Shown here one piece after another: positions 31,757-40,279 of a stretch of DNA of 43,689 nucleotides. Source of the DNA: Prevotella sp. GTDB taxonomy: Bacteria > Bacteroidota > Bacteroidia > Bacteroidales > Bacteroidaceae. The stretch spans positions 1 to 43,689 of the forward strand of contig JAFWQE010000165.1 of NCBI GenBank assembly GCA_017509155.1. The letters run 5' to 3'. Position 1 is the stretch's first letter; each line of letters opens with the position of its first letter. Position numbers and translations under genes: made by a program. The notes beneath the pieces were generated by a model, which saw only the letters and a list, made by a program, of their open reading frames with translations, did no database searches and had not been told where the DNA came from.

Positions 31757-31914
31757 CAGATGGTATAGCTCCACGGAAACAAAAACAAGAAGCCTGATTC
31801 TTCGCTAAACACTGGGTGTGCGCTTCCTATGTTGTTATGCCCTTGCAAAACATCAACTCCACTTCTCCAACGCTCCGTAGAAAGAAACCTTATGCCTCCG
31901 CGTGCAGTCGGCAG

Positions 31915-31951
31915 AAAAAAGGCAGGGCGGAAATGGTTCCGTCCTGCCTTT
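31915..31951 (-). terminator. Intrinsic terminator of susCD
   Basis: On the minus strand AAAGGCAGGACGGAACC pairs with the GGTTCCGTCCTGCC counterpart on the other arm, and the end is TTTTTTCTGCC. It lies 29 bp beyond the susD stop. Confidence 0.75.
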
Positions 31952-31979
31952 GAAGGGGTGTTGCGGTTGGGCTGTCGGC

Positions 31980-34109
31980 CTATTCCTGCTTGAAGCCGTA
32001 GCCGTTGGTGAATCCACCGTTGCTCAGCACGTTGGGCGTGAAGGGCCAGTAGTGGATGGGAGCGCTCTCGTAGTCGTACTCGTAGAAGAGGTACTTGTAG
32101 TACTCGTCTGCGTTGTCGAGGAGGGTCTGTCCCCAGTTCTCGGCCTTGTATCCGTCGGCCAGGAGGGCTGCCACTTCGTTCTCGCTGAGGCGGGTGAAGA
32201 GACCCTGAATGGCGAGGTTGGTGGCGGTGTTGCCCTTATAGTCGAGTCCGTAGGAGGCCCAGTCGTCGTTCACACCGCGCCATGACGGGTAGAGGATGGG
32301 GTCGTTTTCGCTGCCTTGCGGGCACTGTGCTGTCAGACGGTGGCCCTTGACTGCCTTGGCGTCGACCATCTTGGTGTACACCTGGTTGGAGATGACGTTG
32401 CCGTTTTCGAACTGATAGTAGCCGTTGGCCTGCAGTCCGTCGAGCATCTTCTTGGTGAGTTCCTTCACGGCCTTGATTTTCTTTCCGATGAGTCCGGTGC
32501 GGATGAGCACGGTGCGACGGTCGCCTTCTCCTGCGAATTCGAATCCGCGCTCGTCGATGATGGCCTCGAAGAGTGAGCCTTCGCGTGCGATGAATCCGTC
32601 TACGTCGGCCTTGCCAGCGGGGAATGCGCGCTCGCGGATGATGGAGAGATACTTCTTGGCTTCAGCGTCGTTGCCGAGAATAGCGCAGGCTTCGGCGTAG
32701 CCCAGGTAGATTTCAGAGAGGCGCATATAGGGACCGTTGATGCCCGACTTACGCTGGTTGGCGGTCCACACCTTTTTCTGGCGGTTCTCGTCCCATTTGT
32801 TGAAGGCGATGCCTCCACCCTTGCCCTGCGAGCCAGGAGAGAACGGGATGAGGATTTCTGTTCCGTTGGAGCCGTTGCTTGCGGTGACAGTGCAAGAGAC
32901 ATCGCGGCGCATGTCCTGCGGATCGAACATTCCGTAGTAGAAAGCGGGGTTGATGCGGCCCTGTCCGTAGTTCTTACAGGGGTAGTTGTTCTTGCTGCCG
33001 CCCGTGGAAGGACGTCCGAAGGAGTAGGGGCGTGCGTCGTTGCCGGCACCCTGTGCGATGGAAACCTCGTAGATGGACTCGTCGGCAAAGCCGTCGTCGC
33101 TGTCGTGCATCTGCTGGAAGAAATACTGATAGGGGTTGCCGTAGGTGCGTCCGCTCTCAGCCGAACGTGGGTCGGTGGTGTGGAAGACGGCAGAACCTGG
33201 GTTGTCGATAACGGCCTTGAAGTACTTCTGAGCCAGCTCATAGTACTTGCGATAGTCAGAGCGGCGGCCGTAGGAAGCGCCGTTGTTTTCCTTGCCCATT
33301 GTCTCGAAGGTGAGGGGGTTGCCCTGTCCGTCGGTGCGCTTGAGGTCGCCGCGGCGGGTCTGATAGCCTGCTGCCTCGAGGGCGATGCGTCCGATGAGTC
33401 CCTCAACGTAAGTGCGCGAGAAGTAGTTCTTGCCCGTGATGCCGGGGATGGAGCCCAGACGGTACATGAGCGGTGCGGCCTGCTGGAGCTCGTCGAGGAT
33501 GACATCGTAGATGGAGTCGCGTCCGCAGAGTGCGCCCGAGTCGGTGATGCGTCCGCTGAGGTAGGGCACGTCGCCGAAGTACTTGAGCAGTTCGCGGTAG
33601 GCTGTTGCCTTGAGTGCCACGGCCTCGCCGTAGAGCTGGCCCATGGTGCATTCCTTGCCTTCTGCCACCATTTCGTTGAATCCCTCCGACTCCTGTGTGG
33701 CCAACACGACGATGTTGGCCTTGTTGATGATGGAGTAGAGCGATGCGTAGGTGTCGGTTTCTTTCTGATAGCTGAGCAGGGCATAGTCGCCTGCGTACTT
33801 TCCGTTCTGATAGAAGCACTCGGGATAGTGGCGTCCGGGCTGAGCCTCGAACTTCTCCGGGTGGCGTTCAATGTCGGAGCCTGCAACGTCGGAAGCGTAG
33901 AAGAGGCCGTCGCCGAACACCTTGTTCTGTGCGGCGTCCATCCAGTTTGCGTAGGCTCCTTCGAGGGCGGCGCGTGCGGTTTCGCTCGTAGAGAACACGA
34001 AGGCTGCGTCGGTTTTCGATGGAGAGGATGTCTCCAGGAAGTCGCTGCACGATGCTGTTACGGCCAGCATGGCGGCGGCGCAAAGCGTTGAATATATAAC
34101 TTTTTTCAT
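31980..34109 (-). CDS. SusD/RagB-family nutrient-binding lipoprotein
   Basis: This 709-aa outer-membrane lipoprotein binds an oligosaccharide at the cell surface and covers the SusC channel as a lid. The lipoprotein signal is MKKVIYSTLCAAAMLAVTASC with the lipid-bound Cys at residue 21. SusD family features include helical N-terminal repeats (EGAYANWMDAAQ), YGEAVALKATAYRELLKYFGDVPY, and in the C-terminal part RLSEIYLGYAEACAILGNDA, FEFAGEGDRR. It is long for a SusD, typical being about 500-600 residues. The gene follows susC by 21 bp and shares its transcript. An ATG at 34127 is possible but would lengthen the signal peptide. The binding sugar cannot be read from the sequence. Confidence 0.92.
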   Translation of the reverse strand: MKKVIYSTLCAAAMLAVTASCSDFLETSSPSKTDAAFVFSTSETARAALEGAYANWMDAAQNKVFGDGLFYASDVAGSDIERHPEKFEAQPGRHYPECFYQNGKYAGDYALLSYQKETDTYASLYSIINKANIVVLATQESEGFNEMVAEGKECTMGQLYGEAVALKATAYRELLKYFGDVPYLSGRITDSGALCGRDSIYDVILDELQQAAPLMYRLGSIPGITGKNYFSRTYVEGLIGRIALEAAGYQTRRGDLKRTDGQGNPLTFETMGKENNGASYGRRSDYRKYYELAQKYFKAVIDNPGSAVFHTTDPRSAESGRTYGNPYQYFFQQMHDSDDGFADESIYEVSIAQGAGNDARPYSFGRPSTGGSKNNYPCKNYGQGRINPAFYYGMFDPQDMRRDVSCTVTASNGSNGTEILIPFSPGSQGKGGGIAFNKWDENRQKKVWTANQRKSGINGPYMRLSEIYLGYAEACAILGNDAEAKKYLSIIRERAFPAGKADVDGFIAREGSLFEAIIDERGFEFAGEGDRRTVLIRTGLIGKKIKAVKELTKKMLDGLQANGYYQFENGNVISNQVYTKMVDAKAVKGHRLTAQCPQGSENDPILYPSWRGVNDDWASYGLDYKGNTATNLAIQGLFTRLSENEVAALLADGYKAENWGQTLLDNADEYYKYLFYEYDYESAPIHYWPFTPNVLSNGGFTNGYGFKQE

Positions 34110-34130
34110 ACTATTTTTTCCTTCCATGAT

Positions 34131-37100
34131 TTAGAATGCAACATTAAGACCAAACGTGAAGGTGCGGGCACGGGGATAAGAGTTCCAGTCGTAGTTGGGA
34201 ACTGGGAAGCCATCCTGGCCGCCGGGACGTGTGTTCACGTCGGGGTCTACGCCATTATAGCCCGTCAGACAGAGGAGATTGCCACCGGTGAAGTACACGC
34301 GCAGGTTGCTGATGCCCACCTTCTGGGTGAGTGTGCGCGGCAGTGTGTAGCCGATGGTGAGTGTGTTCAGGCGCAGGTAGGAGGCGTCTTCGATGAATTC
34401 CGACGACACCATGCCGTATTCGCAGTAGGGCAGTGCGTGCTTGGCACCGGCGTTGAGTGCAGCCAGAGCCGACGGATCGGTGACGGGAACGAGGTCGCCT
34501 TTCGCGTCGATGTCGAAGATGCGCCAGCAGTCGCTGACGAAGTCGAGGCGGTTCCAGCCATAGCTCGTGTTCTTATTACCCATCATTGAGTGCATGGCAT
34601 TGGCATTATACACGTCGCCGCCAATCTGATAGGTGAAGCCGATGGATGCATCGAAGCCCTTGTAGTTGGCGTTGAAGTTGAAGCCGCCTGTGTGTTGTGG
34701 CAGCGTGTGGCCTATGACGCATGCGTCGTCTTCGGTAACGGTGCCGTCGCCGTTGGTGTCTTCAAACTTCATGACACCCGGGAAGGCAATCTGGCCTTCG
34801 GGACGGTTGTAGTACTGTCCGCCGGAATAGTTCACCACACCCTGTATGTCGGGCACGCCCTGCTTCAGCGTCCACTGGCCGTTTGACACGGTGAAGTCGT
34901 CGACAGTGTAGAAACCAGCCGTCTTGTAGCCGAAGATGGTGCCGACGGGTTCGCCCTCGCGGATGATGTAGTCGTTGTAGGGACGCTTCATGGATGAGCC
35001 CCAGTTGGTGTGGGTATCGGCATTCACGCCGTCCACGACCTTCTCCACGTTGTTCTTGTTATAGTTGTATGTGGCGTTGAAGCTGAGGTTGAAGTCCTTC
35101 GAGCGCACAATTTCGTAGAAGAGCGACAGCTCGAGACCCTTGTTGGAAGTCTCGCCAACGTTCTGGTATTGATAGCTATGACCGGTGGTTTCGGCCACGG
35201 GAACGCGCATCAGGATGTCCTTTGTGGTGTTCCAGTAGAGGTCGATGCCTCCGCGAAGCTTACCGTTCCAGAAGCTGTAGTCGATACCGAGGTTGCGCGA
35301 CACGGTGGTTTCCCACTTCAGGTCTGGGTTGGCCAGGATGTCGCCGGGCTTGAATGTCACGGTGCGCTTGTCGCCGTTCCATGTTACCTCGGGCACCCAG
35401 AACTCTTTCCAGAGGCTGGCGTCGATGTCGTCGTTACCGGCAGTACCGTAGGAGAGGCGCAGTTTCAGGTTGTCGAGCCAGTCGTGTGTGCTTGCCAAGA
35501 AAGGCTCGTCGGAGATGCGCCATCCAAAGGCGGCCGAGGGGAAGTAGCCCCAGTGGTTGTTGGGAGCGAAGTTAGAGCTGCCGTCAGCGCGGAATGTAGC
35601 GGTGAACAGGTAGCGGCCCAGCAGCGTGTAGTTGGCGCGTCCGAACCACGAAAGCGTGTGTTTCGGCTCGTTGATGGTGTTGTAGAAGTCAGAGGTCTTC
35701 TTGGTCTGGTCGTAGTAGTCGTCCTTCATGTTGTACATCTGAATGAGGCCGAAGGCGCGGTCCATGTCGAACTCCGAGGGGAATCCGGCACCTGTCATGC
35801 GGTTCGACACCGACTTGCTGGCCAGCACCTCGTTACCGGCGAGCAGCGAGAGCTCGTGGTCCTCGCCGAGACCCTGCACCTGGTAGTTGAGCGTTGTGGA
35901 CCAACGGACGCTATAACCGTTGCCTTGTGTGAGCTGAGCCTGGTTGTAGGGGTTGGTAGACTTGCCTCCGTCCCAGTATTTTGTCTCGCTCCAGTTGCGT
36001 CCCAGCGACAGTTCGCTCTTGGCCGTGAGGCCCTTGATGATGTTCCAGGTGAGTGAACCTGAGCCGCGAACGCGCTGACGCTTGTTGATGTTGGTGTAGT
36101 TGTCGATGATGGCCAGTGGGTTGAAAGCCTCCTCAACGCTCGAGCTACCCATGGAGAGAAGTGAGCTGTTGTCGGTGCCCAGTGGATGGTCGATGGGACG
36201 ATAGCCGTAGACCGAGTTGCCCGAGGCGTAGTCGAAGTTGGTGCCCTCGAACTTCATCTCGCTGTAGCGAAGGTCGGCGTCGAAGGTGAGGTTCTTGGTG
36301 ATCTTCTGCGAAATCTTGAAGTTGGCGTTCCAGCGCTGGAATCCCGACTTGATGCGAATACCGTCGTCGGTCATGTAGTTCACCGTTGCGTAGTACTTGG
36401 TGTTCTGGTTTCCGCCAGAGAGCGAGAGGTCGTGCGACCAAGAACTGGCCGTGCGCATCACGTCGTCCACGTAGTTATGCACGCCCACGTTGCGGTATTC
36501 GTTCAGGTGGTTTCCGTATTTCGATCCCAGTCCGAAGTATTCTGCAATGCCGTCTTCCTCGTTGTTGCCGTAGGCCGTTGCGTAGCTCCAGTTGTGGAGT
36601 GCGTAGCTGTAGGCGTCCATCACGTCGAGCGTCTTTGGCGCTTTCTTTGCCTGGTAGTACATGTTGTACTTCACCTTGGCCTTTCCGTCGCCCTTCGAGC
36701 CCTTCGTGGTTACCAGGATGACGCCGTTGGCACCGCGTGCACCGTAGATGGCTGTAGAGGCTCCGTCCTTCAAGACGTCCACGCTTTCGATGTTGTCTGC
36801 GGGAATGTCGCTGATGTCGCTCACCTGAACGCCGTCAACGATGTAGAGCGGGTCATTCGACTGAGTGATGGAACCGCCGCCGCGAACACGTATCGACATG
36901 GTGGCGCCTGGGCGTCCGTCCTGCGACACGACGCTAACGCCGGGCAGCTGTCCCTGCAATGCCTGCATGACGTTTGCCACTGGGTTGGCAGCCAGTTTGT
37001 CACCGCTCACCGATGCCACGGCACCTGTGAGGTCTTTTCTGCGCATGGTGCCGTAGCCGATGACCACGACATCCTCCAGCGTTGTGTTGTCTTCCTCAAG

Positions 37101-37385
37101 CACGATGTTGAAGCTTGAAGAGCTGCCTACGCTCACCGTCTTCGTCTTGAAGCCGACGTAGGAGAACGAAAGTTGAGCCGATGATGGCACCGAAGGCAGG
37201 CTGAAGTTGCCGTCCATGTCGGTCATGACGCCCGTCTGGGAGCCTTTCACCATCACGCTGACACCAATCAAGGGTTCGCCCGCAGCGTCTTTCACGTTAC
37301 CAGTGACTGCTTTCTGGGCAAAGCCTACTAGCCATAGCATGCAAAATGCCATGACCACAGAAACTCGTTTGATTCTTTGGTTCAT
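34131..37385 (-). CDS. SusC/RagA-family TonB-dependent outer-membrane transporter
   Basis: This 1084-aa protein imports oligosaccharides across the outer membrane, driven by TonB. Signal peptide: residues 1-23 (VVMAFCMLWLVGFAQ). A carboxypeptidase-regulatory-like domain (KAVTGNVKDAAGEPLIGVSV to about residue 95) is followed by the TonB box-like LEDVVVIGYGT, the plug (LTGAVASVSGDKL...VMQALQGQLPGV...SIRVRGGGSI, then DPLYIVDGV, IESVDVLKDGASTAIYGARGANGVILV), and a barrel ending in an aromatic-terminated strand (RARTFTFGLNVAF). Length is usual for SusC. Divergent from the GH43 gene at 37789, so the locus is a polysaccharide utilisation locus with a control region at 37386-37788. Confidence 0.97.
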   Translation of the reverse strand: MNQRIKRVSVVMAFCMLWLVGFAQKAVTGNVKDAAGEPLIGVSVMVKGSQTGVMTDMDGNFSLPSVPSSAQLSFSYVGFKTKTVSVGSSSSFNIVLEEDNTTLEDVVVIGYGTMRRKDLTGAVASVSGDKLAANPVANVMQALQGQLPGVSVVSQDGRPGATMSIRVRGGGSITQSNDPLYIVDGVQVSDISDIPADNIESVDVLKDGASTAIYGARGANGVILVTTKGSKGDGKAKVKYNMYYQAKKAPKTLDVMDAYSYALHNWSYATAYGNNEEDGIAEYFGLGSKYGNHLNEYRNVGVHNYVDDVMRTASSWSHDLSLSGGNQNTKYYATVNYMTDDGIRIKSGFQRWNANFKISQKITKNLTFDADLRYSEMKFEGTNFDYASGNSVYGYRPIDHPLGTDNSSLLSMGSSSVEEAFNPLAIIDNYTNINKRQRVRGSGSLTWNIIKGLTAKSELSLGRNWSETKYWDGGKSTNPYNQAQLTQGNGYSVRWSTTLNYQVQGLGEDHELSLLAGNEVLASKSVSNRMTGAGFPSEFDMDRAFGLIQMYNMKDDYYDQTKKTSDFYNTINEPKHTLSWFGRANYTLLGRYLFTATFRADGSSNFAPNNHWGYFPSAAFGWRISDEPFLASTHDWLDNLKLRLSYGTAGNDDIDASLWKEFWVPEVTWNGDKRTVTFKPGDILANPDLKWETTVSRNLGIDYSFWNGKLRGGIDLYWNTTKDILMRVPVAETTGHSYQYQNVGETSNKGLELSLFYEIVRSKDFNLSFNATYNYNKNNVEKVVDGVNADTHTNWGSSMKRPYNDYIIREGEPVGTIFGYKTAGFYTVDDFTVSNGQWTLKQGVPDIQGVVNYSGGQYYNRPEGQIAFPGVMKFEDTNGDGTVTEDDACVIGHTLPQHTGGFNFNANYKGFDASIGFTYQIGGDVYNANAMHSMMGNKNTSYGWNRLDFVSDCWRIFDIDAKGDLVPVTDPSALAALNAGAKHALPYCEYGMVSSEFIEDASYLRLNTLTIGYTLPRTLTQKVGISNLRVYFTGGNLLCLTGYNGVDPDVNTRPGGQDGFPVPNYDWNSYPRARTFTFGLNVAF

Positions 37386-37445
37386 AAAATGTTAATTTGA
37401 ATTAGTAGATATAATTTCAATTAGTTGCTTCGCAGTTTGCGGTGG

Positions 37446-37453
37446 CAAAATTA
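37446..37453 (-). promoter_or_regulatory. -7 box of susCD
   Basis: TAATTTTG on the minus strand, 61 bp before the susC ATG, in an AT-rich stretch. No clear TTTG at -33. Confidence 0.5.
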
Positions 37454-37607
37454 GTAATTTTTGTTGAATTAAAAATGTTTTTTTGATATTTATAAAAAAA
37501 AGAAAGTGCAAAAAACGTTAAATGTGCCATTTTTTAGCCTTGCGAAGCCTCTTTTTGGCCATTGACGAGTTGTTCTTGGCTGTTTTTTTGGATTAAAAGC
37601 GCGAAAC

Positions 37608-37641
37608 CTTGGCACTATCTCGGCTTTTTTTCTTACTTTTG
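37608..37641 (+). promoter_or_regulatory. Promoter of the GH43 gene
   Basis: CTTG at 37608-37611 and TACTTTTG at 37634-37641 with 22 bp between. The leader of about 140 nt holds a CCTGGAT...ATCCAGG hairpin (37689-37712) that could regulate expression. I see no gene in the 403-bp gap 37386-37788. Confidence 0.5.
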
Positions 37642-37788
37642 CAGGTGGAAAGAACCTGACGGGCTGAAAAACCTGCAAGACCGGAAGACCTGGATGGTCT
37701 GGACGATCCAGGTTCTCCAGAGTGTCCAGATGTTCCAGAGGCTATAGAGAATCCTCCAAAGCTAATAATAAATAAGATACAAACTGCT

Positions 37789-39897
37789 ATGAGAAAGAAA
37801 CTGCTAATGCTGCTGATGTCGGTGGGCTGCCTGTGCGCATCGGCGCAGCCGGTATCGTGGACGGCCGACAATGGAAACGGCACCTTCACCAATCCTCTGT
37901 TCTATGATGAGTTCTCCGATCCAGACATCTTGCGTGTGGGCGACGACTATTACCTGGCCGGAACGACCATGCACACCGTGCCCGGACTGGTCATTCTCCA
38001 CTCGAAAGACCTTGTCAACTGGGAGAACATCAGCTACTGCTTCGACCGCTTCGACTTCAACGACGACGCTTTTGCCCTGAAGAACCACAAGGAAATCTAC
38101 GGACAAGGCATCTGGGCGCCCTGCATTCGCTATGCCAACGGACAGTTCTACGTCTACTCGAACGTCAACGGCAAGGGCCTGCAGTGCTACACTTCGAAGG
38201 ATATCCGCGGCCCTTGGAAGCATCACAACATGCAGGGCCGCATTTACGACCTGAGCGTGCTCTTCGACGACGACGGCAAGATCTACGCCATCCACGGCTA
38301 TGGTGAGGTGCGCTGCACGGAGCTGAAGCCCGACATGAGCGGTCCCATCGAGGAGACCGAGCGCGTCATCATTCCCGAGGGCTCGGCAGTGGGCGAGGGC
38401 CACCATATATATAAAAAGGATGGAATGTACTATCTCATCTCCACCGACTACCGTCCCAACGGCCGCACCCTCTGCTCGCGCTCGAAGAGCATCTGGGGAC
38501 CTTACGAAACCATCACCATCACCGCCGACGAGACCTTCGGCTATCATGCCGCCTCGCTGACGCAGGTGCCGCGCGGCGAACAATACCGCATTGGCCACAA
38601 CGGCACGCAGTTCGGCATTCCGCCGGTGGACAAAGACGCCACCGCCTGCACCAATATCCATCAGGGAGGCATCGTCGAGGACCAGAGCGGACAGTGGTGG
38701 GCGCTGCTCATGATGGACTTCCACTCCATCGGCCGCACCGTCACGCTGGCGCCCATCACCTGGAAAGACGGCTGGCCTATGCTGGGACTGGAGGGCAATC
38801 TCGGCCGCGCACCGCGCACTTGGTTCAAGCCCGACATCCCCGGATCGGTGGCCGACGCCAGTCAGATGAAGGCTCCATACGAGCGCAGCGAGGACTTCAA
38901 CGGCAAGCAACTGGGCCGCGTGTGGCAGTGGAACCACAATCCCGACGACAAGAATTGGAGTCTTAAGAACGGCCGTCTGCGCCTTCAGGCCATGCCTGCC
39001 GAGCAACTGATGTGGGCACGCAACACGCTTACGCAGCGCGTCATCGGTCCCACAAGCATTGCCACCGTGGAGCTATATGTCGGCGGCATGAAGGAAGGTG
39101 ACGTGGCCGGACTGGGCAACATCAACGTGCCTTGCTCTTGGATTGGCATCGAGCAAGGCCACTATGGCTTGCTCCTGCACTGCTTTGAGCAAGCCACCAA
39201 CGACACCGTCACCTTGGGCCTCGCCTCCTGCGACGCACCATTGGAGAAGGTATGGCTCCGCATGGTGGGCGACTACGACCACGACCGCGCCCACTACGAA
39301 TGGTCGTTCAACGGCGAGACTTTCCAACCGCTGGGCCGCGAGATGCCGCTCAGTTATCAGCTCATCACGTTCCAGGGCTCGCGCCACGCCCTCTTCGCCT
39401 TCAACCGCAAGGGCATCCAGGGCGGCTATGCCGAGTTCGACAACTTCACCGTGGAGGAGCCGCAGGCCAATCGCAGCGGCAATATTCCCTACGGCAAGAC
39501 CTTCCGAATGGTCAATCTCGCCACCGGCAAGCCAGCCGTTGCCCTGACGCATGGGCTGCTCTACGACACCGACACCAACGACAACTCCAAGCTGACGCAC
39601 TTCCGCCTCATCGACAAAGGGCAGGGAAAGGTCAGCCTTCAGTGCGAAGACGGCCGCTATGTCTTCGTTTCTGGCTACGGCATTGCCGGCGATGTGCGCC
39701 TGACCAACGACCCCGCGAAGGCCGAGGAGTTCCTCTGGCAGGACTACCTCAACAACGAGTTCATGCTCATGTCCCTGCGCACGCACCGCTACATAGGCAA
39801 GAGTCCCACCACGGGAAGTCCCTACAGCATGGACTACACCGGGGCCGACCCAGCCCGCCGCAATGGCGCCGTGATGCGGTGGGAAGAGGTGAAATAG
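37789..39897 (+). CDS. GH43-family glycoside hydrolase with C-terminal beta-trefoil-like domain
   Basis: This 702-aa secreted enzyme probably removes xylose or arabinose from plant hemicellulose or pectin (GH43 enzymes are beta-xylosidases, arabinofuranosidases or arabinanases). Signal peptide about 1-19. The five-bladed propeller (about 30-330) shows the GH43 acidic residues: FSDPDI with D44, YDLSVLFDDDG with D154, and GEGHHIYKKDG with E203. A beta-sandwich domain (about 365-565, EDFNGKQLGRVWQWNHNPDD to AEFDNFTVEEP) follows, like the C2 domain of GH43 xylosidases. Residues 580-700 (KTFRMVNLATGKPAVALTHG, CEDGRYVFVSGYG, LRTHRYIG) resemble a fascin or ricin beta-trefoil. No lipobox or T9SS-type end is seen. 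It belongs with the divergent susC/susD. Confidence 0.92.
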   Translation: MRKKLLMLLMSVGCLCASAQPVSWTADNGNGTFTNPLFYDEFSDPDILRVGDDYYLAGTTMHTVPGLVILHSKDLVNWENISYCFDRFDFNDDAFALKNHKEIYGQGIWAPCIRYANGQFYVYSNVNGKGLQCYTSKDIRGPWKHHNMQGRIYDLSVLFDDDGKIYAIHGYGEVRCTELKPDMSGPIEETERVIIPEGSAVGEGHHIYKKDGMYYLISTDYRPNGRTLCSRSKSIWGPYETITITADETFGYHAASLTQVPRGEQYRIGHNGTQFGIPPVDKDATACTNIHQGGIVEDQSGQWWALLMMDFHSIGRTVTLAPITWKDGWPMLGLEGNLGRAPRTWFKPDIPGSVADASQMKAPYERSEDFNGKQLGRVWQWNHNPDDKNWSLKNGRLRLQAMPAEQLMWARNTLTQRVIGPTSIATVELYVGGMKEGDVAGLGNINVPCSWIGIEQGHYGLLLHCFEQATNDTVTLGLASCDAPLEKVWLRMVGDYDHDRAHYEWSFNGETFQPLGREMPLSYQLITFQGSRHALFAFNRKGIQGGYAEFDNFTVEEPQANRSGNIPYGKTFRMVNLATGKPAVALTHGLLYDTDTNDNSKLTHFRLIDKGQGKVSLQCEDGRYVFVSGYGIAGDVRLTNDPAKAEEFLWQDYLNNEFMLMSLRTHRYIGKSPTTGSPYSMDYTGADPARRNGAVMRWEEVK

Positions 39898-39926
39898 AGC
39901 TCGTTGACAGGGTTTTCAAGAGCCGT

Positions 39927-39971
39927 AGGAGGGGGATTTTCAGGAGTTCTCTGCAACTCTTCCCCCCTCCT
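39927..39971 (+). terminator. Possible terminator after the GH43 gene
   Basis: AGGAGGGGGA and TCCCCCCTCCT are complementary with one bulge and a long loop. There is no T-tract, so this is weak. Confidence 0.3.
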
Positions 39972-40005
39972 GCAACCGCGCTAAATGCGAAAAATCGGTC
40001 ATATT

Positions 40006-40037
40006 CTTGCCCGATTCACGGAAAAGATGTACCTTTG
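40006..40037 (+). promoter_or_regulatory. Promoter of the third secreted module protein
   Basis: CTTG (40006-40009) and TACCTTTG (40030-40037) with 20 bp between. The 171-bp repeat element lies between this promoter and the ATG, so it is part of the mRNA leader of about 240 nt. Confidence 0.65.
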
Positions 40038-40086
40038 CGGTGTGAACCATTTCCGTGGCGACACCAGAACAAACTTTCAATAATAA

Positions 40087-40258
40087 CTCAACTTTCGCAA
40101 GTTGATGGAGTTTAGGAGTTACAGGAGTTACAGGAGTTCAGACAATACTTCCAACCCCTGAAACTGACGCAAAGAGAGCCTTCAGCACTATCGTCTGCAA
40201 CTCCTGTAACTCCTGAACTCCTGAACTCCAAGAAGTTGAGCGAATGCGAAACTTGAAT
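40087..40258. repeat. 171-bp inverted-repeat element, copy 2
   Basis: Reverse-complement copy of 1-171 with a few differences. It contains CTCAACTTTCGCAAGTTGATGG at the left and ends in GCGAAACTTGAAT at 40258, 22 bp before the start codon. Confidence 0.85.
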
Positions 40259-40279
40259 AATAACAATAAAACTACGAAG

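Larger units (their letters stand above)
31164..31820. repeat. Composite nested inverted-repeat region
   Basis: The left edge (CACACC...GTTAAGCGAACAATTAGG) and the right edge, read in reverse complement (CACACC...GTTTAGCGAAGAATCAGG), are similar inverted ends, followed inward by GCGCAGCC...CCTCCCATCTCA on both sides. A second palindrome is nested inside at 31259-31550. It fills most of the 1.2-kb gap 30767-31979, where I see no gene. Confidence 0.65.

Noticed and set aside
31137-31797. Small frames inside the composite repeat
   Set aside because: They follow the palindromic arms and have no motif; the element has no transposase.
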